Assembly (NCBI GenBank): GCA_050251195.1
Contig: JBFWNG010000002.1
Location: 248,001-312,000 of the forward strand
DNA from: JBFWNG01 sp050251195
GTDB taxonomy: Bacteria; Bdellovibrionota_B; Oligoflexia; Oligoflexales; Oligoflexaceae
Length of the DNA: 64,000 nucleotides
Reading direction: 5' to 3'
The notes under the pieces are model-generated. The model searched no databases and had not been told where the DNA came from. It saw nothing but the letters and a program-made list of their open reading frames with translations. Position numbers and translations under genes: made by a program. Each line of letters opens with the position of its first letter. The stretch's first letter is position 1. Shown in pieces: positions 24,363 through 33,318 of this stretch.

Positions 24363-25598
24363 GTGAGATTTACCTTTGGAAAGGTTTGTATTTTTGTCCT
24401 CGCGACGCTAGGGCCTTGCGCGGGGTGCGAGCAGTCATCGGCGGTTGACGGTGTTGAAAGCAAGGAAGAAGCTGCGGTCAAGAAGGACCCAGTCCCTAAG
24501 AATCTGCAAACTCTACAAGAAGATTGGGTTACTTTTCCAAATTCCAAAAGCATGTACAACCTGGTGCCCCAGGTTCAGAATCAGATCCAAGAATTCATAA
24601 CCCGGCGATCCAATCCGGTCGCGGCCAGCGTCGTGATCGATGTCGCTACGGGAAAAATCCTTGCAATGACGCAAGGTAAACTTCCCGACGAATGGGGCGG
24701 CGCGACTCACACGGCTTTGCACGAGGGTTTTCCAACGGCGTCATTGTTCAAAACCGTCGTTGCTGCTGCGGCTTTTGAAGTTGCCGGCGTTAGTCCGCAT
24801 GAACCGATCGGGTTATATGGCGGCTGTGCGAACGTTCATCCGAAAGGCTATTGGATGAGCTCGACAAGGGGCGGCCGAGCTAACAACATGGATTTGCAAA
24901 GAGCCTACGGAATGTCTTGTAACGGATTTTTCGCAAAACTAGCGGTCAACAGAATTGGCCTTGGCGTTATTCAAGATATGGCGGCACGATTTGGTTGGAA
25001 CGGGTATCCCGTGAAAACCGACTTCCAAATGCCGCCCAGTCCGATCAAAATTCCCAACCCGCGCACTTCGAGCGTTCATACGATTGGTCGTTTTGCCGCA
25101 GGGTTCGGCTCCGTTGGAACTTCTCCGGCTCACATGGCGTGGCAAATGCTTGCTATCGCGAGAGACGGAGAGGCGATTCCGTTGCGAATGTTTTCCGACG
25201 ACCGTTTGACAGATCACGACCCTATTCGGATCATCCAGCCGCGCACGGCCAAGACAATACGAGAGATCATGTTCGCCACGACCCACGGCGGTACCGCGTC
25301 ATCTACGTTCCGCCACCGACGCTATAGGAAACTGCGCGAAATTGTTGGCGGCAAGACGGGGACCCTCAACGGACATTCGCCTACCGGCGTTGTGACCTGG
25401 TTTGCAGGCATGATGCCCTTGGACAACCCAAGGGTTGTCGTCGCAAGCGTCGTTGTTCTCGAAGATCTTTGGCATTTCAAAGCGTCCGACTTGGCCGCTG
25501 AGTCCTTTCTCGCCTACTATGATTACATGCAGCGATCGAACAACGTAAGTCAGCTCAAAAAGGGAGAATCCGAACGAGTGCCTCTTTCCCTTCGCTAA
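24363..25598 (+). CDS. Penicillin-binding transpeptidase-domain protein
   Basis: A 411-residue exported protein with only a transpeptidase domain. The serine-acylation triad is complete: S127-x-x-K in TASLFKT, S-C-N at 185-187 and KTGT at 331-334. The N-terminus is hydrophobic with cysteines (LGPCAGCEQ) that might form a lipobox, though not a typical one. It lacks the pedestal domain of FtsI or MrdA, so it may be a carboxypeptidase- or YbgA-like variant rather than a division enzyme. GTG at 24363 is the start. It is divergent from lptF with a short shared control region. Confidence 0.88.
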   Translation: MRFTFGKVCIFVLATLGPCAGCEQSSAVDGVESKEEAAVKKDPVPKNLQTLQEDWVTFPNSKSMYNLVPQVQNQIQEFITRRSNPVAASVVIDVATGKILAMTQGKLPDEWGGATHTALHEGFPTASLFKTVVAAAAFEVAGVSPHEPIGLYGGCANVHPKGYWMSSTRGGRANNMDLQRAYGMSCNGFFAKLAVNRIGLGVIQDMAARFGWNGYPVKTDFQMPPSPIKIPNPRTSSVHTIGRFAAGFGSVGTSPAHMAWQMLAIARDGEAIPLRMFSDDRLTDHDPIRIIQPRTAKTIREIMFATTHGGTASSTFRHRRYRKLREIVGGKTGTLNGHSPTGVVTWFAGMMPLDNPRVVVASVVVLEDLWHFKASDLAAESFLAYYDYMQRSNNVSQLKKGESERVPLSLR

Positions 25599-25664
25599 GG
25601 CCGGGGACTGGCTTTTCAACCGCATTTTTGCTAAAAGATGCGGGGCGCAATCATCGGGGGATCT

Positions 25665-26612
25665 ATGCATAACACTATACCCATCGTGGACCTAAACGAT
25701 TATCGAAAGGGAAGCTCGGCTCAGAAAAGCCAGTTTGTAAAAGACGTCGGCACCTCATTGGCTGAGATTGGCTTCTTTGCTGTCATTAATCACGGAATCG
25801 ACAAACCGGTTATCGACAAAGCTTATTCCATTTGCGCAGACTTTTTTCGCCTCAATGAAAGCACCAAACGAAAGTACTGGAATGCGGAGATCAAAGGCCA
25901 GCGCGGATATACGGGATTCGGTACCGAGCATGCAAAAGACCATGCAGCGCCGGATTTGAAAGAGTTTTGGCACGTGGGCAGAGAGTTGTCGGCTGATCAT
26001 CGTCTCAACAAGGTTTACCCGAAAAACGTTTGGCCTACCGAGAAACCCGAGTTTCGCACCTTTATGTTGGATCTCTATAAGCGTCTCGAGGTATGCGCGC
26101 TAGACTTACTTGAAGCCTGCACCGAATACGCTGGCGTCAAAGATCATCTTTTTCGAGATATCGCCGTTGACGGTAATACCATTCTACGCCTGATACATTA
26201 CCCTCCCATTCCGGAAACCGCGCATCCCGAAAGTGTAAGAGCGGCGCCACATGAAGACATCAACCTGATCACCTTGCTGATCGAAGGAACAACTTCCGGT
26301 CTTGAACTCAAACTTCGCGACGGCACCTGGATGCCCGTCGTGACTCCGCCTAACTCAATTATCGTTGATTCAGGCGATATGCTGCAAAATATCTCCAACG
26401 GGTTCTTCAAATCGACAACTCACAGAGTGGTCAATCCAGAGAAGAAATCGCAGGAGCGTTATTCGATGCCGTTCTTTGTGCACGCACGCGGAGAGGTTCG
26501 CCTGGATCCCCTCACGGAACTCGTTGCAAAAACCGGCGGGAAGCAAGTCTTTCCTAATATCACCGCGGACGAATACTTGCATAAAAGGCTCAAGGAAATC
26601 GGATTAGCTTAG
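25665..26612 (+). CDS. 2-oxoglutarate/Fe(II)-dependent oxygenase, isopenicillin-N-synthase family
   Basis: A 315-residue cytoplasmic non-haem iron oxygenase. The iron ligands are His 196 and Asp 198 in APHEDINLITLL and His 253 in STTHRVVNP. Arg 265 and Ser 267 in RYSMPFFVH bind the co-substrate carboxylate. The N-terminus IPIVDLNDY and GFFAVINHGID are family hallmarks. ATG at 25665 follows GGGGGA. Family members oxidise many small molecules, so the substrate is open. The 66-base gap after the PBP gene allows cotranscription, but no functional link is evident. Confidence 0.92.
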   Translation: MHNTIPIVDLNDYRKGSSAQKSQFVKDVGTSLAEIGFFAVINHGIDKPVIDKAYSICADFFRLNESTKRKYWNAEIKGQRGYTGFGTEHAKDHAAPDLKEFWHVGRELSADHRLNKVYPKNVWPTEKPEFRTFMLDLYKRLEVCALDLLEACTEYAGVKDHLFRDIAVDGNTILRLIHYPPIPETAHPESVRAAPHEDINLITLLIEGTTSGLELKLRDGTWMPVVTPPNSIIVDSGDMLQNISNGFFKSTTHRVVNPEKKSQERYSMPFFVHARGEVRLDPLTELVAKTGGKQVFPNITADEYLHKRLKEIGLA

Positions 26613-26668
26613 ATTTTTTTGGTCTCAGAACAGAAATAACTTCAGTGTACGGAAAGAGGAGGTACCTC

Positions 26669-28033
26669 ATGCCCAACTTCGCATTCCATGTGCCTATTTT
26701 CTTGTTTTTCTTGGTAAGCTGCGTCAACGCGCATCCTGCCGGTCACGTTAAAGATGATACTTCAAACGCAGGTTTTACAGTCAATGCTATGGCCCCCCTC
26801 TTTATAGCTACAGAAGCCGGTTGGCAGGCTTTTGAAACTGATTTGGTTTGGGCACACGATCATGGGGTGACGGCTATCTCCACAGATGTGTGGTGGGGTT
26901 TTATTGAGGACGATCCCGACAAGGGCTGGGCATACTATGACAGGGTCTTGGGGTTAGTGACGGAAGCAGGTCTGAAGTGGATGCCGATTCTCTCTTTTCA
27001 TAGTTGTGGCGGAAACGTCGGTGACGGCGGCGACAATCGCTGTGGTGAAGGACCGGCGATTCCACTTCCCCACAATATTTGGACCGACCTCAGTGCCGCT
27101 CATCCGCAATGGTCGCCAGAAGACTTCAAATACAAGGACGAACTGGGCCGTGTCGATGACGAAGTGATTTCTGTTTGGGCGACTCCGCACGCTCTCGACA
27201 AATACAAGGCTTTTATGAAAAAGTTCCGCGACCATTTCCGCAACAAAGCTGGAGACATTGCGGAAGTCAATATCAGCCTGGGTCCGTCGGGTGAACTTCG
27301 ATATCCTGCTTACCGGTTAAATAGCCCATGGTATGACATCGGAATGTTTCAGGCGAAATCCAAGCTGGCCGAAGACTCTTTCCAAAAAGCCATGCTAAAG
27401 AACCCGGAACAAAACATTGCGACGCCGACGAGCACACGCGATTTTTTTACGACCGGCGATACCGCTTACGCGCGAGCCTTCCTCGATTGGTATAATTCCT
27501 CTCTTGTTGCCCACGGCGATCTGCTGATGGGAGCCGCTCGTGAGGTTTTTACTAACGATCCTTGGTTTGCTGGTGTTCCGTTGGGAGCAAAAATCCCGGG
27601 AGTCCACTGGAGAATTGGTCCGTACGGAGTAGGCTTGCGAGAGGCCGAGATAACCGCCGGCCTAATTACAACGCACAAAGTGTCTGACGCCAACGGTTAT
27701 GCGAAAGTCATCGCCTTGTGGAAGCAAAATAATTTTGTGTTGCATTTCACTTGCTTGGAAATGCCTAATTTCGACGAAATGAACTCCGAAGACGCCAAAT
27801 CAAATTCGATGGCAAAGGGTTTGGTTTTTTGGATAGCTAAGGAAGCAAAGAGACAGGGTGTTGCGATCAAAGGAGAGAACGCTTTGGAGATTGGTTCGAA
27901 CGATATGGTTAGTTGGCAAAACTTAGACAACGCTGTTAAGAACAGCAGCTATGAAGGTATAACGTTTCTGCGTCTTTCGAATTTGCCGAATAGTCAACAT
28001 GCAGCACAATATATTAGCTCTTGGGTCCACTGA
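26669..28033 (+). CDS. Secreted lipoprotein beta-amylase (glycoside hydrolase family 14)
   Basis: Beta-amylases release maltose from the non-reducing ends of alpha-1,4-glucans. ATG at 26669 follows AGAGGAGG and gives 454 residues with a signal ending LVSC at residue 18, so the enzyme is probably lipid-anchored. GH14 hallmarks in order are VTAISTDVWWGFIE, LSFHSCGGNVGD, SLGPSGELRYPAY with acid catalyst Glu 209, GVHWRIG, and HFTCLEM with base Glu 364. No starch-binding domain is seen. No other starch-use gene is nearby. Confidence 0.93.
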   Translation: MPNFAFHVPIFLFFLVSCVNAHPAGHVKDDTSNAGFTVNAMAPLFIATEAGWQAFETDLVWAHDHGVTAISTDVWWGFIEDDPDKGWAYYDRVLGLVTEAGLKWMPILSFHSCGGNVGDGGDNRCGEGPAIPLPHNIWTDLSAAHPQWSPEDFKYKDELGRVDDEVISVWATPHALDKYKAFMKKFRDHFRNKAGDIAEVNISLGPSGELRYPAYRLNSPWYDIGMFQAKSKLAEDSFQKAMLKNPEQNIATPTSTRDFFTTGDTAYARAFLDWYNSSLVAHGDLLMGAAREVFTNDPWFAGVPLGAKIPGVHWRIGPYGVGLREAEITAGLITTHKVSDANGYAKVIALWKQNNFVLHFTCLEMPNFDEMNSEDAKSNSMAKGLVFWIAKEAKRQGVAIKGENALEIGSNDMVSWQNLDNAVKNSSYEGITFLRLSNLPNSQHAAQYISSWVH

Positions 28034-28056
28034 TTCACGCGCTTTGGCATCGGCGT

Positions 28057-29448
28057 CTAACCACAATCTCCTGACCACTCAGTCGCATAAACCGGAAAGA
28101 CCCGGTCAATAACATCGCATTGCTCTGCTGTAAGTTTTGTTTGGCGTGCAACTTTTATGGCGCTGTTGATGCGATCTTTCAAGAGTCCCTCTGCGTTGGA
28201 AAGCTTAGCCGTAGCATTGAATGTCCTGAGCCATTCCAACAGCATTTCTCCTTTTTTCTTGGTCGCTGAAGCAGCATTGGTGGCAACAGGGCTAGCCGAG
28301 AAAAGTTCGTTGATGCCGTGAGCTATAATTGCGCCAATGGCATGGACGTCTTGATAGTCTGGGACGTCGCACGCCAGTTGGGTCGTGGAAATCTTCGGAT
28401 GGATGTATTCGGTTGCGAGAAAGACGTCCAGAACCTTTTGTGAAAGAGCCTTTTCCTCGTTGGTTTCAAAGACCTGGGATTTGAGATTTCTTCCTTTCGA
28501 AAAACAAGGAAAGTTTACGAATGCGGCTTCATCCTCATCGATAGAATAAAAAGCCATGAGGTCAGCAAACCCTTCGTTAATACTGTCGTCGACGTCCTTC
28601 AGACTAGGCGTTCGGCTTGTCAGGCTTGTCGGCGGCTGCTGGGCGGAAGGGCCCCATTTGAGGATGGGAAGGAAAACGTCTTCGTCCGTAAGCGTCAATG
28701 TCGCTCTCACTTCCTTTCGGTAAATGTGATGCGCTCCCTCGTGCGCTAACATCCATGAAGACTCCCAGAGATTCGCCGTTGGCCAGATTCTTCTTCCGCT
28801 GTCAGTTTTGGGGAAAACGAAGACGGCAGGCTCAGATCCGCTGCGAACAACGTAAGCGAGATTGTCGGCATCGACCGCCTTTCCGCTGGGATATAGGCGT
28901 TGAATTTCGGGTAGAACAATCAGTGAAATGGGCGCAAGCGGTTTAGCGCTCGAAAGCGAATTGTAGAAATTGAAAACGAGATTGACGTTATTGATGCTCG
29001 TAAGAGCAATTGATTCCACCGATTCGCGAGAATATTCTGCATTTTGCTTGCAGATGTGGAGCGGAACCGCCTGCTTAACGAATACTCCAACTTTACAGCT
29101 CTGAAGGACAAAATCCTCAGTGCACTTGTAGGCAAGCTGAGGATGAAAGTCTGTCTTAGCGATCAGAACACCCGCCAAGGGGTTGCCCTTGTAGCCCGAG
29201 AAGTCGGTATCTTGCATCGAAAAACTTCCGTTTTCGAAAATAGGAATCGCCGCCCTTTCGAGAGCGGTGGCTCCCGCGCCTTGTTGGCACGCAGGATCGT
29301 CGAACTTATAGTTTAGGAGGGAACCAACCTGTGGGTTGTTTGGCAGGATTTTCTTGTCGTCCTTCTTCTTCGTTGTCGTTGAACAGTTTGACACGGCCAC
29401 GAGAAGAAGAACCATTGGCAGATTGCGTGAGAAAAAAAATACCTTCAT
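28057..29448 (-). CDS. Lipoprotein with HEXXH zinc-protease motif
   Basis: A 463-residue protein with a lipoprotein signal ending VSNC at residue 22, so probably envelope-anchored. The zinc motif is SWMLAHEGAHHIY with His 236, Glu 237 and His 240. NEGFADLMAFY, starting at residue 291, supplies a downstream glutamate in the gluzincin manner. Many cysteines suggest disulfides in the periplasm or outside. I recognise no named family. It begins three bases after the stop of the NERD-helicase gene, so the two are one transcript, an odd pairing of envelope protease and DNA enzyme. Confidence 0.82.
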   Translation of the reverse strand: MKVFFFSRNLPMVLLLVAVSNCSTTTKKKDDKKILPNNPQVGSLLNYKFDDPACQQGAGATALERAAIPIFENGSFSMQDTDFSGYKGNPLAGVLIAKTDFHPQLAYKCTEDFVLQSCKVGVFVKQAVPLHICKQNAEYSRESVESIALTSINNVNLVFNFYNSLSSAKPLAPISLIVLPEIQRLYPSGKAVDADNLAYVVRSGSEPAVFVFPKTDSGRRIWPTANLWESSWMLAHEGAHHIYRKEVRATLTLTDEDVFLPILKWGPSAQQPPTSLTSRTPSLKDVDDSINEGFADLMAFYSIDEDEAAFVNFPCFSKGRNLKSQVFETNEEKALSQKVLDVFLATEYIHPKISTTQLACDVPDYQDVHAIGAIIAHGINELFSASPVATNAASATKKKGEMLLEWLRTFNATAKLSNAEGLLKDRINSAIKVARQTKLTAEQCDVIDRVFPVYATEWSGDCG

Positions 29449-29451
29449 GTA

Positions 29452-31443
29452 TTACCTCTTAAGATCCCAAGCCAGCATCAAGTTGCCCTCAATCTTGGCT
29501 CGGAATCGAAGCGTTTCGCCAACTGTAAGATTTTCAATTTGGCTTTTGTGAACATCGTAAGGGAAGAACATGATATTCCCCTTCTCAAACCTTGGGTCGT
29601 CAACTTTAAGAAACCCGACTCGATCGGCGTCATAAAGCGTAATCTGGCCGCAGAACTCTGAATCCAGGTTCATACCTTCGAGAACCATGCTGCCGGTCTG
29701 CTGAATGTTTTTGAGAGTGCTTTCGAGAATAGCCCTCTTCTCGTCGTCGGCTTTCACCATAAGCCACAGCATGTGTTTCGCGCGAGTGAACGCGACATAG
29801 GCGAGGCTCGACATAATGGCGTTTTTAAAAGGTAGATTGTACTCCGATAGGTTCAAGACGACGCCAATCGGTGTTTCGAGTCCCTTGAAGCTTGCAATAG
29901 TGGAGATGCGAATCTTGTCTTTTGCTTGAATGTTATAAGGGGTTTCAGACTTCTTAAGTTCGCTCAACTCAATGAACTCGTAGCCGCCAACCTTTTTTTG
30001 AGCCTTTATAATCGACCCTTCCGCAAAAGGCTTCCTTGCGCTTAGGAATGTGACGTCGTTGAAATTCAGTTTTTCAACCTCAAACAACTTGAGGCAAAGG
30101 TCTTCGAGTTTTAGTTTGAAGTCAGCTTCGTCCGTGTAGGTGATAAGTTCGGGTACATAACCTAAACGGCTGCTGTAACTTTGCAGAACAGCTTTGCCCG
30201 TTCGAAAAGGTCGGGCGAATTCTGCGATCTCCCGCGTGGTCCTGTAGTTATAAACCAAAGGAAAGTAGGGGGGCTTAATCGGCAGTACGTCCTCGGGTAC
30301 AAAGGTTTCGTCCTTGCCGAGGGAGCCGAACACGCCTTGGCTTCGGTCAAAGAAGATATAGAAGTGGCTTGTCTCTGACGCCAGAATAAACTCGAGAGCT
30401 TCCCACCAGAACGGTTGCACATCTTGAGCTTCGTCGCAAATCACGATGTCATAGCGAACCGTGGAATTCTTTATGGCGTCCTTTAGTTTCTCCGGCCCTT
30501 CCAGTTGGGTCCAGTCATCTTTGGTTCCCTGGTAATTTGAGGGTCGACGCATAAGTTCGATTCCAAAAGACGACGCCAGTTCTGTGTAGGTCATTACGTC
30601 GACTTTGTCTCCCGCTTCTATCTTAAGAAAGGCGTTGAGAAGCGGGTTGCTGGCGATAAGAAGAACCTTTCTGCCGCTGTCTCGGAAGTGTTTGGCGAGC
30701 ATCAAGGCGAGCATCGTCTTGCCCGTGCCCGCTTCGCCCTCAATTGCCATTCGCTGTGTGTTTGCGATGGGAGTAATGAGCGACTCATGGACGGCTTCTA
30801 CATCCTTCAAACGGAGCTCGTGGCTTTCGAGGTAGTCCGCGACGTAAAGGCGTGTGGAGAAACTTGCTCCCCGAAGGATTTTGTCGATTTGAGAACCAAC
30901 GTCCTGAAAGTTCAAGAATTTCTCAGGCTGGGAATTCTTCACGAGGTGGATGAGGTAGTTCTTGAGATCGAGGATTCTTGTTCGACCAATGAGGAGTACG
31001 GGTTCGACTTCAGCGGTCGCTGGAAACTCTGACTCAGAGACGGTAGGAAAACATACAGCGTGCGTGACGGGAACTTTGATGCCCTGATCTTTCAGATAGC
31101 GCAGGAACCGCGACTTCCAATTTAGTACTTGCTGAAAGGGATTCCTGATCGTGTATTTTCGTCCTTGGCGATTTAACGTGGAAAATTCTCCGGTTTCGGC
31201 GTCAAATTCAATGCGCCCGCCCTTCACCTCGACAACAATAAGGCCGTAACTGGGGTGATAGAGCACAAAGTCGATTTCATTGTCTTTGAGCCCTTCGCCG
31301 GGCTCAATTCGCGAAAGGGTACAGGAATAGTAGACCTGCCACGGATCCGGGAGGGTTTCCTTGCAGGTATTATAAAATTGTTGTTCGGCCTGACTTACAA
31401 ATACGACGCGAGTCTTTTCAACGTCCGGAAAGATCTTTGCCAC
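29452..31443 (-). CDS. NERD-domain superfamily 1 helicase with C-terminal cold-shock-like domain
   Basis: A 663-residue cytoplasmic protein. Residues 1-200 form a nuclease-related NERD domain with the E-x-D...E-x-K pattern (E56, D58, E72, K74) in NEIDFVLYHPSYGLIVVEVK. Residues 225-585 are a UvrD/Rep-type helicase core: Walker A GEAGTGKT (236-243), DEAQD (337-341), YNYRTTREI and AFTRAKHMLWL. The last 68 residues, from FCGQITLYDADRVGFLKV through GNIMFFPYDV to LTVGETLRFRAKIEG, follow the strand pattern of a cold-shock domain. NERD-helicases are often linked to DNA repair or phage defence. The domain order NERD-helicase-CSD is unusual. Confidence 0.9.
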   Translation of the reverse strand: MAKIFPDVEKTRVVFVSQAEQQFYNTCKETLPDPWQVYYSCTLSRIEPGEGLKDNEIDFVLYHPSYGLIVVEVKGGRIEFDAETGEFSTLNRQGRKYTIRNPFQQVLNWKSRFLRYLKDQGIKVPVTHAVCFPTVSESEFPATAEVEPVLLIGRTRILDLKNYLIHLVKNSQPEKFLNFQDVGSQIDKILRGASFSTRLYVADYLESHELRLKDVEAVHESLITPIANTQRMAIEGEAGTGKTMLALMLAKHFRDSGRKVLLIASNPLLNAFLKIEAGDKVDVMTYTELASSFGIELMRRPSNYQGTKDDWTQLEGPEKLKDAIKNSTVRYDIVICDEAQDVQPFWWEALEFILASETSHFYIFFDRSQGVFGSLGKDETFVPEDVLPIKPPYFPLVYNYRTTREIAEFARPFRTGKAVLQSYSSRLGYVPELITYTDEADFKLKLEDLCLKLFEVEKLNFNDVTFLSARKPFAEGSIIKAQKKVGGYEFIELSELKKSETPYNIQAKDKIRISTIASFKGLETPIGVVLNLSEYNLPFKNAIMSSLAYVAFTRAKHMLWLMVKADDEKRAILESTLKNIQQTGSMVLEGMNLDSEFCGQITLYDADRVGFLKVDDPRFEKGNIMFFPYDVHKSQIENLTVGETLRFRAKIEGNLMLAWDLKR

Positions 31444-31601
31444 GGGTCCCTCGCTTGCGAATATTTTTATATAATATATTGAAATTTTAGCGTTTTTGGG
31501 CTGGGTTTGTAAAGGAATTAGGTATAAAAAACAAACGAGAATAATGTGGGTGGCTTACCGGCGGTTACTTAAGGTAAAAAGGGCCTTCGAGAGGTAAAAA
31601 A

Positions 31602-31892
31602 GTGAAAAATCCGGAACTCACCGAGTTGCGAAAGAAACTAGAAGCGATAGACAGTGAAATAGCGGCACTGTTGGCGCAACGTTTTGATCTTTGCAAGGAT
31701 GTGGCAAAAGTAAAAAAGCGAATTGGTATCGACGTGGAAGACCCGAATTGGGAGCAAGAGATATTCAATCGCATTTCACAGTGGGAAGGTCGATATTCTC
31801 TCAACGATCAAGAACTCACCGGTATTTTTAGAATAATATTAGAATTTTCCCGCAAGACTCAGCACCGACTCATTGACCGGAATGAAGTTTAA
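31602..31892 (+). CDS. Chorismate mutase, AroQ type
   Basis: It converts chorismate to prephenate for phenylalanine and tyrosine synthesis. The 96-residue, all-helical protein has the AroQ core LRKKLEAIDSEIAALLAQR, the basic segment KDVAKVKKRIG and the C-terminal Q-x-x-R equivalent FSRKTQHRLI. GTG at 31602 follows GAGAGG. It stands alone, with no prephenate dehydratase domain. Its end meets the end of the response-regulator gene one base away. Confidence 0.88.
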   Translation: MKNPELTELRKKLEAIDSEIAALLAQRFDLCKDVAKVKKRIGIDVEDPNWEQEIFNRISQWEGRYSLNDQELTGIFRIILEFSRKTQHRLIDRNEV

Positions 31893-31893
31893 G

Positions 31894-33309
31894 CTACGCC
31901 GATTTATTTTCCGGGCTTTTGCTGTCTTCGAGTGCTTTAAGGATAGTTTGCCAAATGCGTTCCTTGCTCGTCTTGACGTCTTGCGCGAGGCGAAATCGAA
32001 GCTGCCATACGTTTGGTTCTGACGGAGAAGGTGCGCTAGAGTCAACCTCGATAAGAGTTTGGTTCTGCCAAACTCCCTTAAGGAAATCATGGTCGAGATA
32101 CATTTGACTGCCCTTCATGACAGGGAACCGCGCCATCAAAATGCCGCCCGATTCGTCGATGCCAATTACTTTCCCCTTTGCATGAAATGCAACTTCCTCG
32201 TTACTGTAATTTTCTCTTGGAGGAGCTGAAGGCCCTTTTGTTTTAGCGGCGATTCCAATTTTCTCAACAAATGTTCCTAGGCCAAACGGCTTTTTGATGT
32301 AGAAAATGGATGTCGTTGATCGCATCATGGACGATGATGTTCCGACGATAAGAGGTGGACGCCGTTCAATAGGAATTTTACTCCAAGCTTCTTTTAGCAA
32401 TATGCTGCTTGTTCCGGAGGTAAGTTCGTAGAGGTATATAACGTCGATACCTTCCGAATTCCGTTCGAGAAGGTTGACTGCTCCCTGTATCGAACTCACC
32501 GAAAGGGTATTAATATTGTAACCCTGAAGTATTCGACCGAACTGTTCTCCTCTAGCGACATCCGGATCACAGAACACCACATCGATGTTTTTGCTTACTT
32601 TGGAGTCAGTTGTCCTGAATAGATCAAATTGCGGCAGATTCATTATCCAGGATTTTCCCTTTCCTTGAATATGAGGTAGAGGGAACAGGTTATAGATCTT
32701 ATCGGCCATCGTATGATTAGTACCGCTCTTCAATATTGCCGGAGCCTTCGAAGGCGACTTCGGCAAACAGACAATTGCGGCGCCCGAGCTGATCTCGCTT
32801 TTCGATTCAAAGACAGCGTGATTTTCAAAAATCCCTGTAGGAGATGCCTTAATAGACAAGACCGCATCTTGGCCGATGTTATAGTCCGATAAATGTTGGA
32901 AGAAGGGAGAAACGTTGCCGCGGGCTGCTAGAATGTCCGAAACCTTATTCAAAAATGTCTCGGCATTGAACGCTCCCAAAATAAAACCTGCGAAACTGCG
33001 TCCGGTCAAAGGAGTAATGTGAGACTTGACCTTACGAGTGATAAGCACCATTATGGGGCAGTTTTTCAAGAATGCATGTTGCTGCAATCTGTCATAGAGA
33101 CTGGCTACAGTTCCGTCAATAAGAATGGAATCGGTGATAATGAGATGCGGCATTTCTTGTGCCACGACACGCAGAGCTTCATACAAGCCAAATACAGAAA
33201 CAACATTGTAACCCTGCTTCCTCAGCACTGTTTCAAGTACAATCGCTCGTTCGCGTTTGTCAACGCAAAGAACAATTGTGTGTTGTGTTAATCCCTTGAT
33301 TATCTGCAT
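31894..33309 (-). CDS. Response regulator with two receiver-like domains and a PilZ-like tail
   Basis: A 471-residue cytoplasmic signalling protein. Residues 8-130 are a receiver domain with acidic D17 and phospho-acceptor D60 in HLIITDSIL. Residues 235-360 repeat the fold (NIDVVFCDPDVARGEQFGRIL) but have YLYELTSG where the phosphorylated Asp should be, so it is a pseudo-receiver. The end (VAFHAKGKVIGIDESGGIL) looks like a degenerate PilZ barrel without a visible R-x-x-x-R motif. It is nine bases downstream of a receiver-TPR gene. It may control motility or envelope behaviour, which is speculative. Confidence 0.8.
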   Translation of the reverse strand: MQIIKGLTQHTIVLCVDKRERAIVLETVLRKQGYNVVSVFGLYEALRVVAQEMPHLIITDSILIDGTVASLYDRLQQHAFLKNCPIMVLITRKVKSHITPLTGRSFAGFILGAFNAETFLNKVSDILAARGNVSPFFQHLSDYNIGQDAVLSIKASPTGIFENHAVFESKSEISSGAAIVCLPKSPSKAPAILKSGTNHTMADKIYNLFPLPHIQGKGKSWIMNLPQFDLFRTTDSKVSKNIDVVFCDPDVARGEQFGRILQGYNINTLSVSSIQGAVNLLERNSEGIDVIYLYELTSGTSSILLKEAWSKIPIERRPPLIVGTSSSMMRSTTSIFYIKKPFGLGTFVEKIGIAAKTKGPSAPPRENYSNEEVAFHAKGKVIGIDESGGILMARFPVMKGSQMYLDHDFLKGVWQNQTLIEVDSSAPSPSEPNVWQLRFRLAQDVKTSKERIWQTILKALEDSKSPENKSA

Positions 33310-33318
33310 CTGAAACTT

